From Treponema sp. UBA4326 (GTDB lineage Bacteria; Spirochaetota; Spirochaetia; Treponematales; Treponemataceae), in assembly GCA_002393835.1 (NCBI GenBank), contig DGTW01000151.1, positions 1 through 5,345 on the forward strand: a stretch of 5,345 nucleotides of DNA. Direction: 5' to 3'. This document shows positions 1 through 5,325 of the stretch, piece after piece. The stretch's first letter is position 1; every line of letters begins with the position of its first letter. The notes below the pieces were generated by a model, which was given only the letters and a program-made list of their open reading frames with translations, was not told the origin of the DNA and did no database searches. The position numbers and the translations under genes were made by a program.

Positions 1-130
1 AATGCAATATAATGCGGAGCCCCTGAGGCATTATGTGCATCTTCTGGCAAAAATGGCTTCCAGTCGTAAAATCGACTTATCAAACCACGGACTTTTCAAT
101 TTTCAACTTTCCGTTTTCAGTTTTCCGTTT
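1..130. other. Non-coding segment downstream of the transglycosylase gene
   Basis: I find no supported gene here. A reading frame is open through this stretch on the plus strand, but it runs on antisense into the conserved catalytic end of the transglycosylase gene, has no convincing ribosome binding site, and its translation resembles no family. The segment contains the heptamer array (92-133) and an imperfect hairpin (2-40), described separately. Whatever gene lies to the left is outside the window. Confidence 0.6.
2..40. repeat. Imperfect inverted repeat, possible terminator or REP-like hairpin
   Basis: ATAATGC (9-15) and GCATTAT (28-34) are perfect inverted arms of 7 bp around a 12-nt GC-rich loop. 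Outside them ATGCA (2-6) pairs with TGCAT (36-40), separated by a small internal loop (AT at 7-8 against G at 35). Together they make a stem of about 12 bp. It lies some 90 nt past the stop of the transglycosylase gene and could be its terminator, but any U-tract on the minus strand would fall outside the window. No T-run follows on the plus strand. A REP-like palindrome is an alternative. Confidence 0.4.
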
Positions 131-133
131 TCA
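92..133 (-). repeat. Tandem heptanucleotide repeat, six copies
   Basis: On the minus strand six consecutive 7-mers run without a gap: TGAAAAC, GGAAAAC, TGAAAAC, GGAAAGT, TGAAAAT, TGAAAAG. All share the pattern K-G-A-A-A-(A/G)-N, and the period is exact over 42 nt. The array starts on the stop codon of the transglycosylase gene: the TGA stop (131-133) is the first three bases of copy one. The next 7 nt (85-91) no longer match. No function can be read from it. Heptameric short tandem repeats of intergenic DNA are known from other bacteria, notably filamentous cyanobacteria. Confidence 0.85.
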
Positions 134-2407
134 ATACATAAGCTCTCTTACCGTGTCACCGGGCAGTTTTCCTTCGTACAAATATGCGTACATTGCCGCC
201 GCAGCGATTACTTTTCTTCCATATTCTCTTGTCTCTGCAAAAGGAAGGGACTCCAGAAACAAATCCATGCTGATTCCGACAGGCTTGTGAGCAGGCCGAC
301 CTGTCGCCGCCCAGTCGTTTCTGAATCTTTTGCCCCAATTCCTTACATTGGTAAGACCTGCGTTATAGGCATAAAGGGCAAGAAGCTCATTGTTTCCCTC
401 TGACCGTTCAATCATCGAAGCAAGATAATGGCTTCCCATACGGATATTCGTTTCTGGATCAAAAATATCATAATTTTCGCCGATTTTCAGCTTTCTTGCC
501 TCATCATCGGCAGTGCCTTCCATAAGCTGAGTAAGCCCCATTGCACCGGCATTGCTCGTCACACCCGCATCAAAAAAACTTTCGCTTCTAACTAAGGCAT
601 AAATAAGATATTCAGGAAGATTGAAGTCCTTGCAGGCCTTGTCAATAAATGTCCTGTAAAAACGAGGGAAGTTGAGCTTCAAAAGCTCTTCCGGGGTCTC
701 CCCCAAAGCTGACTCAAAGCAACGGGCGGCAATCCTAAGGCTCTGAACATCATATACCGCATCCTTATTGTTTTCGGCACACTTGCTCAAAAAATTGCTG
801 ACCTTTATAGAATCTTCAATGCTGAAATTTTTCCGATTTGCCAGCCACTCTGAATAAAGCCGCTGTGGAAAACCAAAAGCTGCATAGCCCTCCAAAAGCC
901 GTCCGGCTCCCCTGTCTTCAATTTCCGCATTTGGAATGCCTTTTTTGAATAAATAAGACTTGATAAGTTCCGGGTCGCTTACATTCAGCCTTTCCATGGC
1001 ACAAACTTTATAATAGAGTGAAGAAGGCTTGTTCAGCACTTCAGTGAAGGCCTCCAGAGCCTGCCTGGTCTTTAAGTCATCCGTTCCCTGGGCCAGTCCT
1101 TCCTCAATGAGCCGCCCCGAAATATAAGCGTATTTTCCGGCCGTATAATCTGAAAAATTTGAATTCGTCTGTCTCCATACCTTAAAAAAATCCTGCCAGC
1201 GATGGCTTGAAAGCAAAAGAATGGAAAGAGACTCAAAGAAATCATCAAAATATTCCGAATCGTGAATCTGCGAGCCGTATTTTGTCAGCGTTGAGATTAT
1301 GTCATCAGTGGAAGTCCGTAGCTGAAAATTCAAAAGATACCAGAGACAATTATCGAATTGCATTGGCTCGTCAGTTGATTCAAGGGCACTTCGGAATCGT
1401 GATACGGTTTGAGCAGGATAACGGCCGGCTTTGTCATAAAGTCGTGCCGCATAAAAATAGGCATAATAGGCCTTTTCACGGGAAAGATTTGCCGCCATCC
1501 GGTCAAATTTTCTTGCCGATGCAAAATAATCGTTGGTGCCGTATAGGGTTGCCTTTCCTATGTCAGAAAGCAACTGATTGTCAATTTCATCACCACGATT
1601 TTCATAAATAGTGAAAATTTTGTCGATTTGACTGAATGCCGGGATATAGCTTCTGTGATAAACCAAAATCCTGTAATCGATGATTGTTTTTTCCGGATTT
1701 TCAGCCTCCTGCAAAGCGTCCAAAAGGGTCTCAAAACCACCCTCTGGCTCAATTGCAAGCCTTTCACTTTTTTTGTCGTCTTCATTACCGTTGACAGGAG
1801 CAAGCTGACTTTCCAAAAGGCTTCTTTTGTTAAGGTTCTTCTGAAATTTCTCACTCTCGGCATCTATATTTCTGTTTTTTTCGTTAAGATAGGCCGTGTA
1901 TGTTCCATAGGTTTCAAGATGTTCGCTGGAAAGAGGCCTGGAAACAAACCATTTAAAAAACTCGGCTTCAAAACGACTGTCTTTTTTTTGGGCAAGGGAC
2001 TGCATTCTGTATTTGATGATTTCATTTTTGGAGCTTTCGAGAGAGCACTTGTCAGTCAGCTTTATTATTGAAACGAACTCCCCGTGCTGAAATAGTTCCC
2101 GACAGGCAAGGGCAAGGGCTGCATCATCACCATAATTCTCTGCAAGAAAAACTGATGAAGACACCCTCTCTTTAACGCTGCCAAGCATGGTAAGAGCCTC
2201 TGCACTTCGTCTTGCAATCAGCCTGCTTCCCTTTTTGCGGGCTATTTTAAAAAGCCTCAAAGCCTCATCTTCCTTTCCGTTTTCAGAGGCTTGCAAGGCG
2301 AGAAAATAGTTTGAATCATCACCGAATTCTTTTTGAACTGAATTATTGATCCTCGCACAAGCTGAAAAAAAGAACAAAAGAATTAAAAATGGCGGGACTT
2401 TTTTCAT
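131..2407 (-). CDS. Lipoprotein lytic murein transglycosylase, Slt type (GH23)
   Basis: This 758-residue protein is predicted to cleave the MurNAc-GlcNAc bond of peptidoglycan with formation of 1,6-anhydroMurNAc, working from a membrane anchor in the periplasm. Residues 1-17 are a lipoprotein signal: two Lys, a hydrophobic stretch, then Phe-Ser-Ala-Cys with Cys17 as lipid site, a lipobox of the relaxed spirochaetal kind. Residues from about 30 to 580 are helical and TPR-like, as in the superhelical U-domain of Slt70. The SLT domain covers about 590-700. The motif ARG-SER-GLU-SER places the catalytic Glu at 609 (codon 581-583), followed by AGAMGLTQLM (620-629) and AYNAG (680-684). A family-typical ESLPFAETREY lies near 719-729. 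It is somewhat longer than E. coli Slt70 (about 620-645 residues). The ATG is fixed by the signal peptide, yet no Shine-Dalgarno precedes it. It lies 108 nt behind the LysM gene on the same strand. Confidence 0.93.
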   Translation of the reverse strand: MKKVPPFLILLFFFSACARINNSVQKEFGDDSNYFLALQASENGKEDEALRLFKIARKKGSRLIARRSAEALTMLGSVKERVSSSVFLAENYGDDAALALACRELFQHGEFVSIIKLTDKCSLESSKNEIIKYRMQSLAQKKDSRFEAEFFKWFVSRPLSSEHLETYGTYTAYLNEKNRNIDAESEKFQKNLNKRSLLESQLAPVNGNEDDKKSERLAIEPEGGFETLLDALQEAENPEKTIIDYRILVYHRSYIPAFSQIDKIFTIYENRGDEIDNQLLSDIGKATLYGTNDYFASARKFDRMAANLSREKAYYAYFYAARLYDKAGRYPAQTVSRFRSALESTDEPMQFDNCLWYLLNFQLRTSTDDIISTLTKYGSQIHDSEYFDDFFESLSILLLSSHRWQDFFKVWRQTNSNFSDYTAGKYAYISGRLIEEGLAQGTDDLKTRQALEAFTEVLNKPSSLYYKVCAMERLNVSDPELIKSYLFKKGIPNAEIEDRGAGRLLEGYAAFGFPQRLYSEWLANRKNFSIEDSIKVSNFLSKCAENNKDAVYDVQSLRIAARCFESALGETPEELLKLNFPRFYRTFIDKACKDFNLPEYLIYALVRSESFFDAGVTSNAGAMGLTQLMEGTADDEARKLKIGENYDIFDPETNIRMGSHYLASMIERSEGNNELLALYAYNAGLTNVRNWGKRFRNDWAATGRPAHKPVGISMDLFLESLPFAETREYGRKVIAAAAMYAYLYEGKLPGDTVRELMY

Positions 2408-2414
2408 AAAGATG

Positions 2415-2443
2415 ATTTTAATTTAAAAAAGAAAAAAATCCAA
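2415..2443 (-). promoter_or_regulatory. Candidate promoter giving a leaderless transglycosylase mRNA
   Basis: On the minus strand TTGGAT (2438-2443) and TAAAAT (2415-2420) are separated by exactly 17 nt and look like -35 and -10 boxes. The -35 match is only the TTG core; the -10 differs from TATAAT at one base. Only 7 nt (CATCTTT) lie between the -10 and the ATG at 2407, so transcription would begin at or next to the start codon. That fits the absence of any purine-rich ribosome binding site. The surrounding AT-rich tract makes chance matches likely. Confidence 0.4.
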
Positions 2444-2471
2444 TGTCTTCCCCGCCTGACTGCGGGGAGGA
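2425..2471 (-). terminator. Possible intrinsic terminator behind the LysM gene
   Basis: On the minus strand TCCCCGC (2468-2462) and GCGGGGA (2455-2449) form a 7-bp GC-rich stem with a 6-nt loop AGTCAG, extendable by two more pairs past a mismatch. A T-rich tract (seven T, a C, six T at 2438-2425) follows, but about 10 nt after the stem, farther than in a canonical Rho-independent terminator. Termination may therefore be partial, letting some transcripts continue into the transglycosylase gene. The T-tract overlaps the spacer of the candidate promoter. Confidence 0.5.
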
Positions 2472-2474
2472 AGG

Positions 2475-2515
2475 TTTGAATCTGGAAAATCCATCCTCGG
2501 ACTTTCCAGTTCGAA
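2475..2515 (-). other. Long hairpin immediately after the LysM stop codon
   Basis: The first base after the TGA stop (2516-2518) begins a 41-nt hairpin. In the minus-strand transcript CUGGAAAGUCC (2509-2499) pairs with GGAUUUUCCAG (2492-2482) over 11 bp with one G-U pair and a 6-nt loop GAGGAU. UUCGAA (2515-2510) and UUCAAA (2480-2475) extend it by five pairs with one mismatch, after a single bulged A. Likely roles are 3'-end protection of the upstream message, processing, or part of a double terminator with the hairpin at 2446-2471. Confidence 0.6.
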
Positions 2516-4147
2516 TCATTCTGCCGGTATTTTGATGTCGGTGCCAGCAATAATCAAATCTGGATTTTTGATTTTGTTGTAAGTTGCAATTCTCGGATAC
2601 TTCCATGGAGTCTTGTAATATGACTCAGAAATATCCCAGAGAGTATCTCCCCAGCGAATGTGATAGTTTACATCAGCAGATTTTTTAACCTCAGGCTCTT
2701 TTTCAACCTTTGGGGCTGGTGGCGGAAGAGGAACGACTTTTTCTGGCTCTGGAGCGATAACGATTTTATCTTCAACAGCGGCCGGAGCTTCTTTTGGCTC
2801 TTCCACAACGATATCAATGTATTTTGTCTCTTCTTTTGCTTCTTCAACTGGCTTTTCGATGGTTTTCTCGCTCTTTGAGAAGAAGCGGTCAAGAATTGAA
2901 ACGCCGTTTGTGTTTCGAGAAGCGATAAGATTGTATTTTGACGGAACAACAAAGAGCAGCAGGATTGTCGCAATGATACAGATAATCGCACAGATAATGC
3001 AGATGATTACCGGAATTCTGGTCTTTTTCTTTTCTTCATCCTCATCATAGAGGGAAGCATGTTCGCCCGCAATCGTCTCCTTGTCGTAGAGGTCAGAGAA
3101 ATCCATGGCCGAACCTGCGCTGGCGGCAGAAGAGCTTGCGCTGAAGGAATCATCATTGTCGTCTGTAGTCGAGGTGAAAGCAGGATCGTTCAGGTCATCA
3201 AAATCAAGGCCTGTCGCATTGGCAGAAGTTGAGCTGTCGCTTGCTGTCGTAATGTCTCCAAAGTCCGGGAGGTCATAATTCTCAGGCTCAATCTCAGAAT
3301 TTTCCTTGTCCGCGCTTTCAGTTTCGGGGAATGTAGTGTCGTTAAAGTCTGACAATGCTGAATCGTCGGCATCAAAATCTGGCAAAGAGAAATCTTCCGT
3401 TGAGAAAGAGTCTTTTGATTCTGACTCGACGCTTGTTTCGGCAATAGTCTCAGCGGGGGTGTCGTCAGGAACATCTTCAGCAGAAAAATCGACAGATTCA
3501 AGGGTTTTGTCCTCAACCGGCACTTCCTTGTCAAGTTCTGAAAAATCCGGAAGCTCCCCGTCAAATGTGTCTTCTGACGAAGGTGCCTGAGAAACTTCGC
3601 TGACTGCGTGAGGCTCAGAGTGGTCAAAACTGAAGGGCATGTCTTCGAGGACATCCTTCTGAATTTCAGGAATTTCCTCTGATGAATAGGTCGTCTCGTT
3701 CTTGTCCATGCTTGTCAGGTCTTCAGAAATTGCAATCGTTTCCTCCGACGGAGGCTCAAAGGCTGTCTCCTCCGCAGCAGAAATCGCAAAATCAACAGGC
3801 TCGGCACGCTCTGCGGCACTTCTTGAAACGAGAGTCACTTCAGTTTCGCTTTTTTTGCCTGTTTCCGGGTCAACGACTTCGGCAGTGAGCTTGTTGTCTT
3901 CGTCCAGCCCCACAGAAAGGTGAAGCTCAGGCTCGCCGTTGGGATGAGGATTGAGTTTTGTGACTTCAAGCGTATCCACATATTCGGCATCTTCCATAGT
4001 GCCGTTTTCTGAGCGGTACAAGTCAATCTGAACTTTTGTCTGGTTGTCCTTTGCTGTCGTAAGGTCCAACATTCTTTTTTTGGCCACGCCTTCTTCAAGG
4101 ATTGGATAAAATGTTCCGTCAGCAAGTTTAATTCCGATTGTTTTCAT
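2516..4147 (-). CDS. Membrane-anchored LysM protein with N-terminal Hsp70 substrate-binding-like domain
   Basis: The product has 543 residues. Residues 1-108 can be aligned along the whole beta-sandwich substrate-binding domain of DnaK/Hsp70: GIKLADGTFYPIL against the segment after the DnaK linker, TTAKDNQTKVQIDLY against STAEDNQSAVTIHVL, then HPNGEPELHLSVGLDEDNKL against [20 protein letters not shown], ending in ETGKK. No ATPase domain is present. Residues 113-370 are an acidic, Ser-rich, probably disordered linker with recurring Asp-Phe motifs. EEKKKTR (371-377) precedes one membrane helix (378-401), so the N-terminus should be cytoplasmic and the C-terminus periplasmic. A Pro/Glu/Lys-rich stalk (429-490) leads to a LysM domain (495-543: YHIRWGDTLWDI..., ...NPDLIIAGTDIKIP), which binds peptidoglycan glycans in this family. 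The start follows a GGGGAAAG site with 6 nt between GGGG and ATG. It lies 55 nt behind the repeat-protein gene. LysM and topology are secure; the Hsp70-like call is from alignment by eye. Confidence 0.88.
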   Translation of the reverse strand: MKTIGIKLADGTFYPILEEGVAKKRMLDLTTAKDNQTKVQIDLYRSENGTMEDAEYVDTLEVTKLNPHPNGEPELHLSVGLDEDNKLTAEVVDPETGKKSETEVTLVSRSAAERAEPVDFAISAAEETAFEPPSEETIAISEDLTSMDKNETTYSSEEIPEIQKDVLEDMPFSFDHSEPHAVSEVSQAPSSEDTFDGELPDFSELDKEVPVEDKTLESVDFSAEDVPDDTPAETIAETSVESESKDSFSTEDFSLPDFDADDSALSDFNDTTFPETESADKENSEIEPENYDLPDFGDITTASDSSTSANATGLDFDDLNDPAFTSTTDDNDDSFSASSSAASAGSAMDFSDLYDKETIAGEHASLYDEDEEKKKTRIPVIICIICAIICIIATILLLFVVPSKYNLIASRNTNGVSILDRFFSKSEKTIEKPVEEAKEETKYIDIVVEEPKEAPAAVEDKIVIAPEPEKVVPLPPPAPKVEKEPEVKKSADVNYHIRWGDTLWDISESYYKTPWKYPRIATYNKIKNPDLIIAGTDIKIPAE

Positions 4148-4172
4148 CTCTTTCCCCTATCTCATCAGTGTC

Positions 4173-4190
4173 GCCCGCAAGCAAGCAGGC
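4173..4190 (-). other. Intercistronic hairpin ahead of the LysM gene
   Basis: In the 55-nt gap between the repeat-protein and LysM genes, GCCUGC (4190-4185) pairs with GCGGGC (4178-4173) through 6 bp including one U-G, around the loop UUGCUU. No U-tract follows, so it is not an intrinsic terminator. It ends 25 nt before the LysM start codon and leaves the ribosome binding site free. It may affect message stability or the expression ratio of the two genes. Confidence 0.35.
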
Positions 4191-4202
4191 TAAAAAGACA
4201 TT

Positions 4203-5081
4203 CTATTTTGCGTCAACGGTCGTTTTTGGAGCAGTGCTTGCGGCAGCACTTGGTCGTGAGCCGTATTCATACTCTGAAATTCCGGCAAGTTCATTCACGG
4301 TCGTTCCGAATTTTTCAGCGACATTGTAGGTCGTTGTCTTGATGATGTTGCCGTTTCCGTCATATTTGTAGATTACGCGAACCACAAGCTTATTCTCGCT
4401 GTTGTAAGTCTGTTCTTCAGTAATCTGATAAGAAGCATCGAATCGATAAACAAGTTTTTTTGTCTGAACGCCGCTTCCGTTTGAATATGCTATTTCTGAA
4501 AGTTTTCCCGCATCATTGTAGCTGTATGTGGCTTTTTCTTCGAGAGCACCACTTGAAAGATACTGAGCAACCTCGGCAATTCTATTCTGATCATCGTTCT
4601 TCGTGATGATTTTAGAAAGAAGCGAGCCGTCAGCATTGTAGTAAGACTCTTCAATCTGTTTTCCGTTGATTTTCCAGATTGTCTTGTTAACCAGGGCATC
4701 GCTGGCATTGAATTCAGATTCCTCCAGCTTGTTTCCGTTGGCATCGTAAGTCCTTGTCATTTTCCAGGCAATTTTTCCGTCAGCATCAGTGCAGACTGTC
4801 TCAACAAGATTGTTTCCTTCATATTTATAGACGATTCGGTCAACGAGAGAATCCTTGCTGGTGAGTTCAGAAGCCTCTAGTTCCCGGCCACTTGCATCAA
4901 AAACATGGACGAATTTTGCACGGGGTGAGCGGTAGTAATCACCGAATTTCTCCGTAATCTGATATACGGTCTTCGTGTACTCTTTTGCAGAGCCAACAGG
5001 TTTGATTGATGCTTCGGTATCAAAGGCAAAAGCCTGAACGCTTAAAATAGCGGCACCAAGGATAAACAGTGTTTTTTTCAT
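4203..5081 (-). CDS. Secreted YD/RHS-like tandem repeat protein
   Basis: This 292-residue protein has a clear Sec signal peptide: Lys-Lys, a hydrophobic core, and VQAFA before probable signal peptidase I cleavage after Ala19. There is no lipobox Cys and no later membrane helix, so it should be periplasmic, outer-membrane associated or released. Residues 57-261 consist of eight tandem units of 24-26 residues beginning at about 57, 83, 108, 134, 158, 184, 210 and 236. The consensus is roughly V-x-Y-K-Y-D-x-N-G-N-x-L-E-E-x-x-Y-N-A-x-G-x-L-V-x-K. Such Tyr-Asp-Gly units recall YD/RHS or YwqK/MORN-like beta-hairpin repeats, which form extended beta structures and often bind ligands or glycans. No toxin or enzyme domain is attached. 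EKFG occurs both before the array (44-47) and at its end (256-259). GGAGG lies 5 nt before the ATG. The gene is probably first in an operon with the LysM gene. Its exact function is not recognised. Confidence 0.85.
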   Translation of the reverse strand: MKKTLFILGAAILSVQAFAFDTEASIKPVGSAKEYTKTVYQITEKFGDYYRSPRAKFVHVFDASGRELEASELTSKDSLVDRIVYKYEGNNLVETVCTDADGKIAWKMTRTYDANGNKLEESEFNASDALVNKTIWKINGKQIEESYYNADGSLLSKIITKNDDQNRIAEVAQYLSSGALEEKATYSYNDAGKLSEIAYSNGSGVQTKKLVYRFDASYQITEEQTYNSENKLVVRVIYKYDGNGNIIKTTTYNVAEKFGTTVNELAGISEYEYGSRPSAAASTAPKTTVDAK

Positions 5082-5086
5082 ATATT

Positions 5087-5091
5087 CCTCC
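5087..5091 (-). promoter_or_regulatory. Ribosome binding site of the repeat-protein gene
   Basis: On the minus strand GGAGG is followed by AATAT and the ATG at 5081. The 5-nt spacing fixes this start, which also gives a complete signal peptide. It is the strongest Shine-Dalgarno site among the three minus-strand genes. Confidence 0.8.
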
Positions 5092-5139
5092 GGAAAAACT
5101 ATTGCGATTTACTATTTTGTTTAAATATCGGTTTTTTTA

Positions 5140-5168
5140 ATTATAACTGAAGAAGTTTTCTTTATCTA
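5140..5168 (-). promoter_or_regulatory. Sigma-70-type promoter for the minus-strand gene cluster
   Basis: On the minus strand a perfect TATAAT (5140-5145) lies 17 nt downstream of TAGATA (5163-5168), which matches TTGACA at four of six bases. Transcription would begin near 5133 and give a leader of about 50 nt before the ATG at 5081. The region is very AT-rich, but the perfect -10 at the right distance from a well-defined gene start makes this the best promoter in the window. Confidence 0.5.
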
Positions 5169-5212
5169 TTTAAAAATAATAATGATGTTAAAAATCTGTA
5201 AAATTTATCACT

Positions 5213-5240
5213 TGTTTGATTCTTGATTTGGTGCTATGCT
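5213..5240 (+). promoter_or_regulatory. Extended -10 promoter for the divergent plus-strand gene
   Basis: TTGTTT (5213-5218) and TATGCT (5235-5240) are spaced by 16 nt, and TG at 5232-5233 one base before the -10 gives an extended -10 element (TGCTATGCT). Transcription would start near 5247 and leave a 5' leader of about 79 nt before the ATG at 5326. This is a prediction from sequence match only. Confidence 0.4.
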
Positions 5241-5267
5241 TATTAGAATAATCAATAATGTTTTTGT

Positions 5268-5297
5268 TGAAGGTTCTAATCCACTACCGAATCTTCA
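5268..5297 (+). promoter_or_regulatory. Leader hairpin upstream of the plus-strand gene
   Basis: TGAAGGTTC (5268-5276) pairs with GAATCTTCA (5289-5297) through nine pairs including one G-U, with a 12-nt loop. It lies in the predicted 5' leader, ending 17 nt before the AGGAGG site, so it does not mask the ribosome binding site. It matches no riboswitch class I can recognise. It could be a 5' stabiliser or a protein-binding site. Confidence 0.4.
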
Positions 5298-5325
5298 TCT
5301 CTCTACTATTATATAGGAGGACAAA

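Noticed and set aside
62..77. Inverted repeat AGTCG-TAAAAT-CGACT as a terminator
   Set aside because: The stem is only 5 bp and no T-tract follows on either strand.
92..133. Heptamer array as a CRISPR or attachment site
   Set aside because: The units are 7 bp with no spacers between them, and no cas, integrase or transposase gene is present.
2..403. Plus-strand open frame of 133 codons at the left edge
   Set aside because: It runs antisense to the conserved catalytic end of the transglycosylase and through the heptamer repeats. It has no ribosome binding site and its translation resembles no family.
1207..2071. Two plus-strand open frames of 134 and 147 codons inside the transglycosylase gene
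   Set aside because: Both are antisense to a continuous, signal-peptide-bearing gene with a recognised domain. They lack ribosome sites and show biased, low-quality composition.
3190..3923. Open frames on both strands within the LysM gene linker, including a Ser-rich plus-strand frame at 3306-3590
   Set aside because: They are composition shadows of the acidic Ser/Asp/Glu-rich linker. GAC/GAA/TCN codons read in other frames give Ser- or Leu-rich chains.
2516..4147. LysM gene as a truncated dnaK
   Set aside because: There is no remnant of the ATPase domain or helical lid, the ATG has its own ribosome site, and the domain is continuous with a linker, membrane helix and LysM. It looks like a designed fusion rather than decay.
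4203..5081. Repeat protein as an RHS/contact-dependent toxin
   Set aside because: The protein is only 292 residues, has no RHS core cage motif and no C-terminal toxin domain, and no immunity gene lies beside it.
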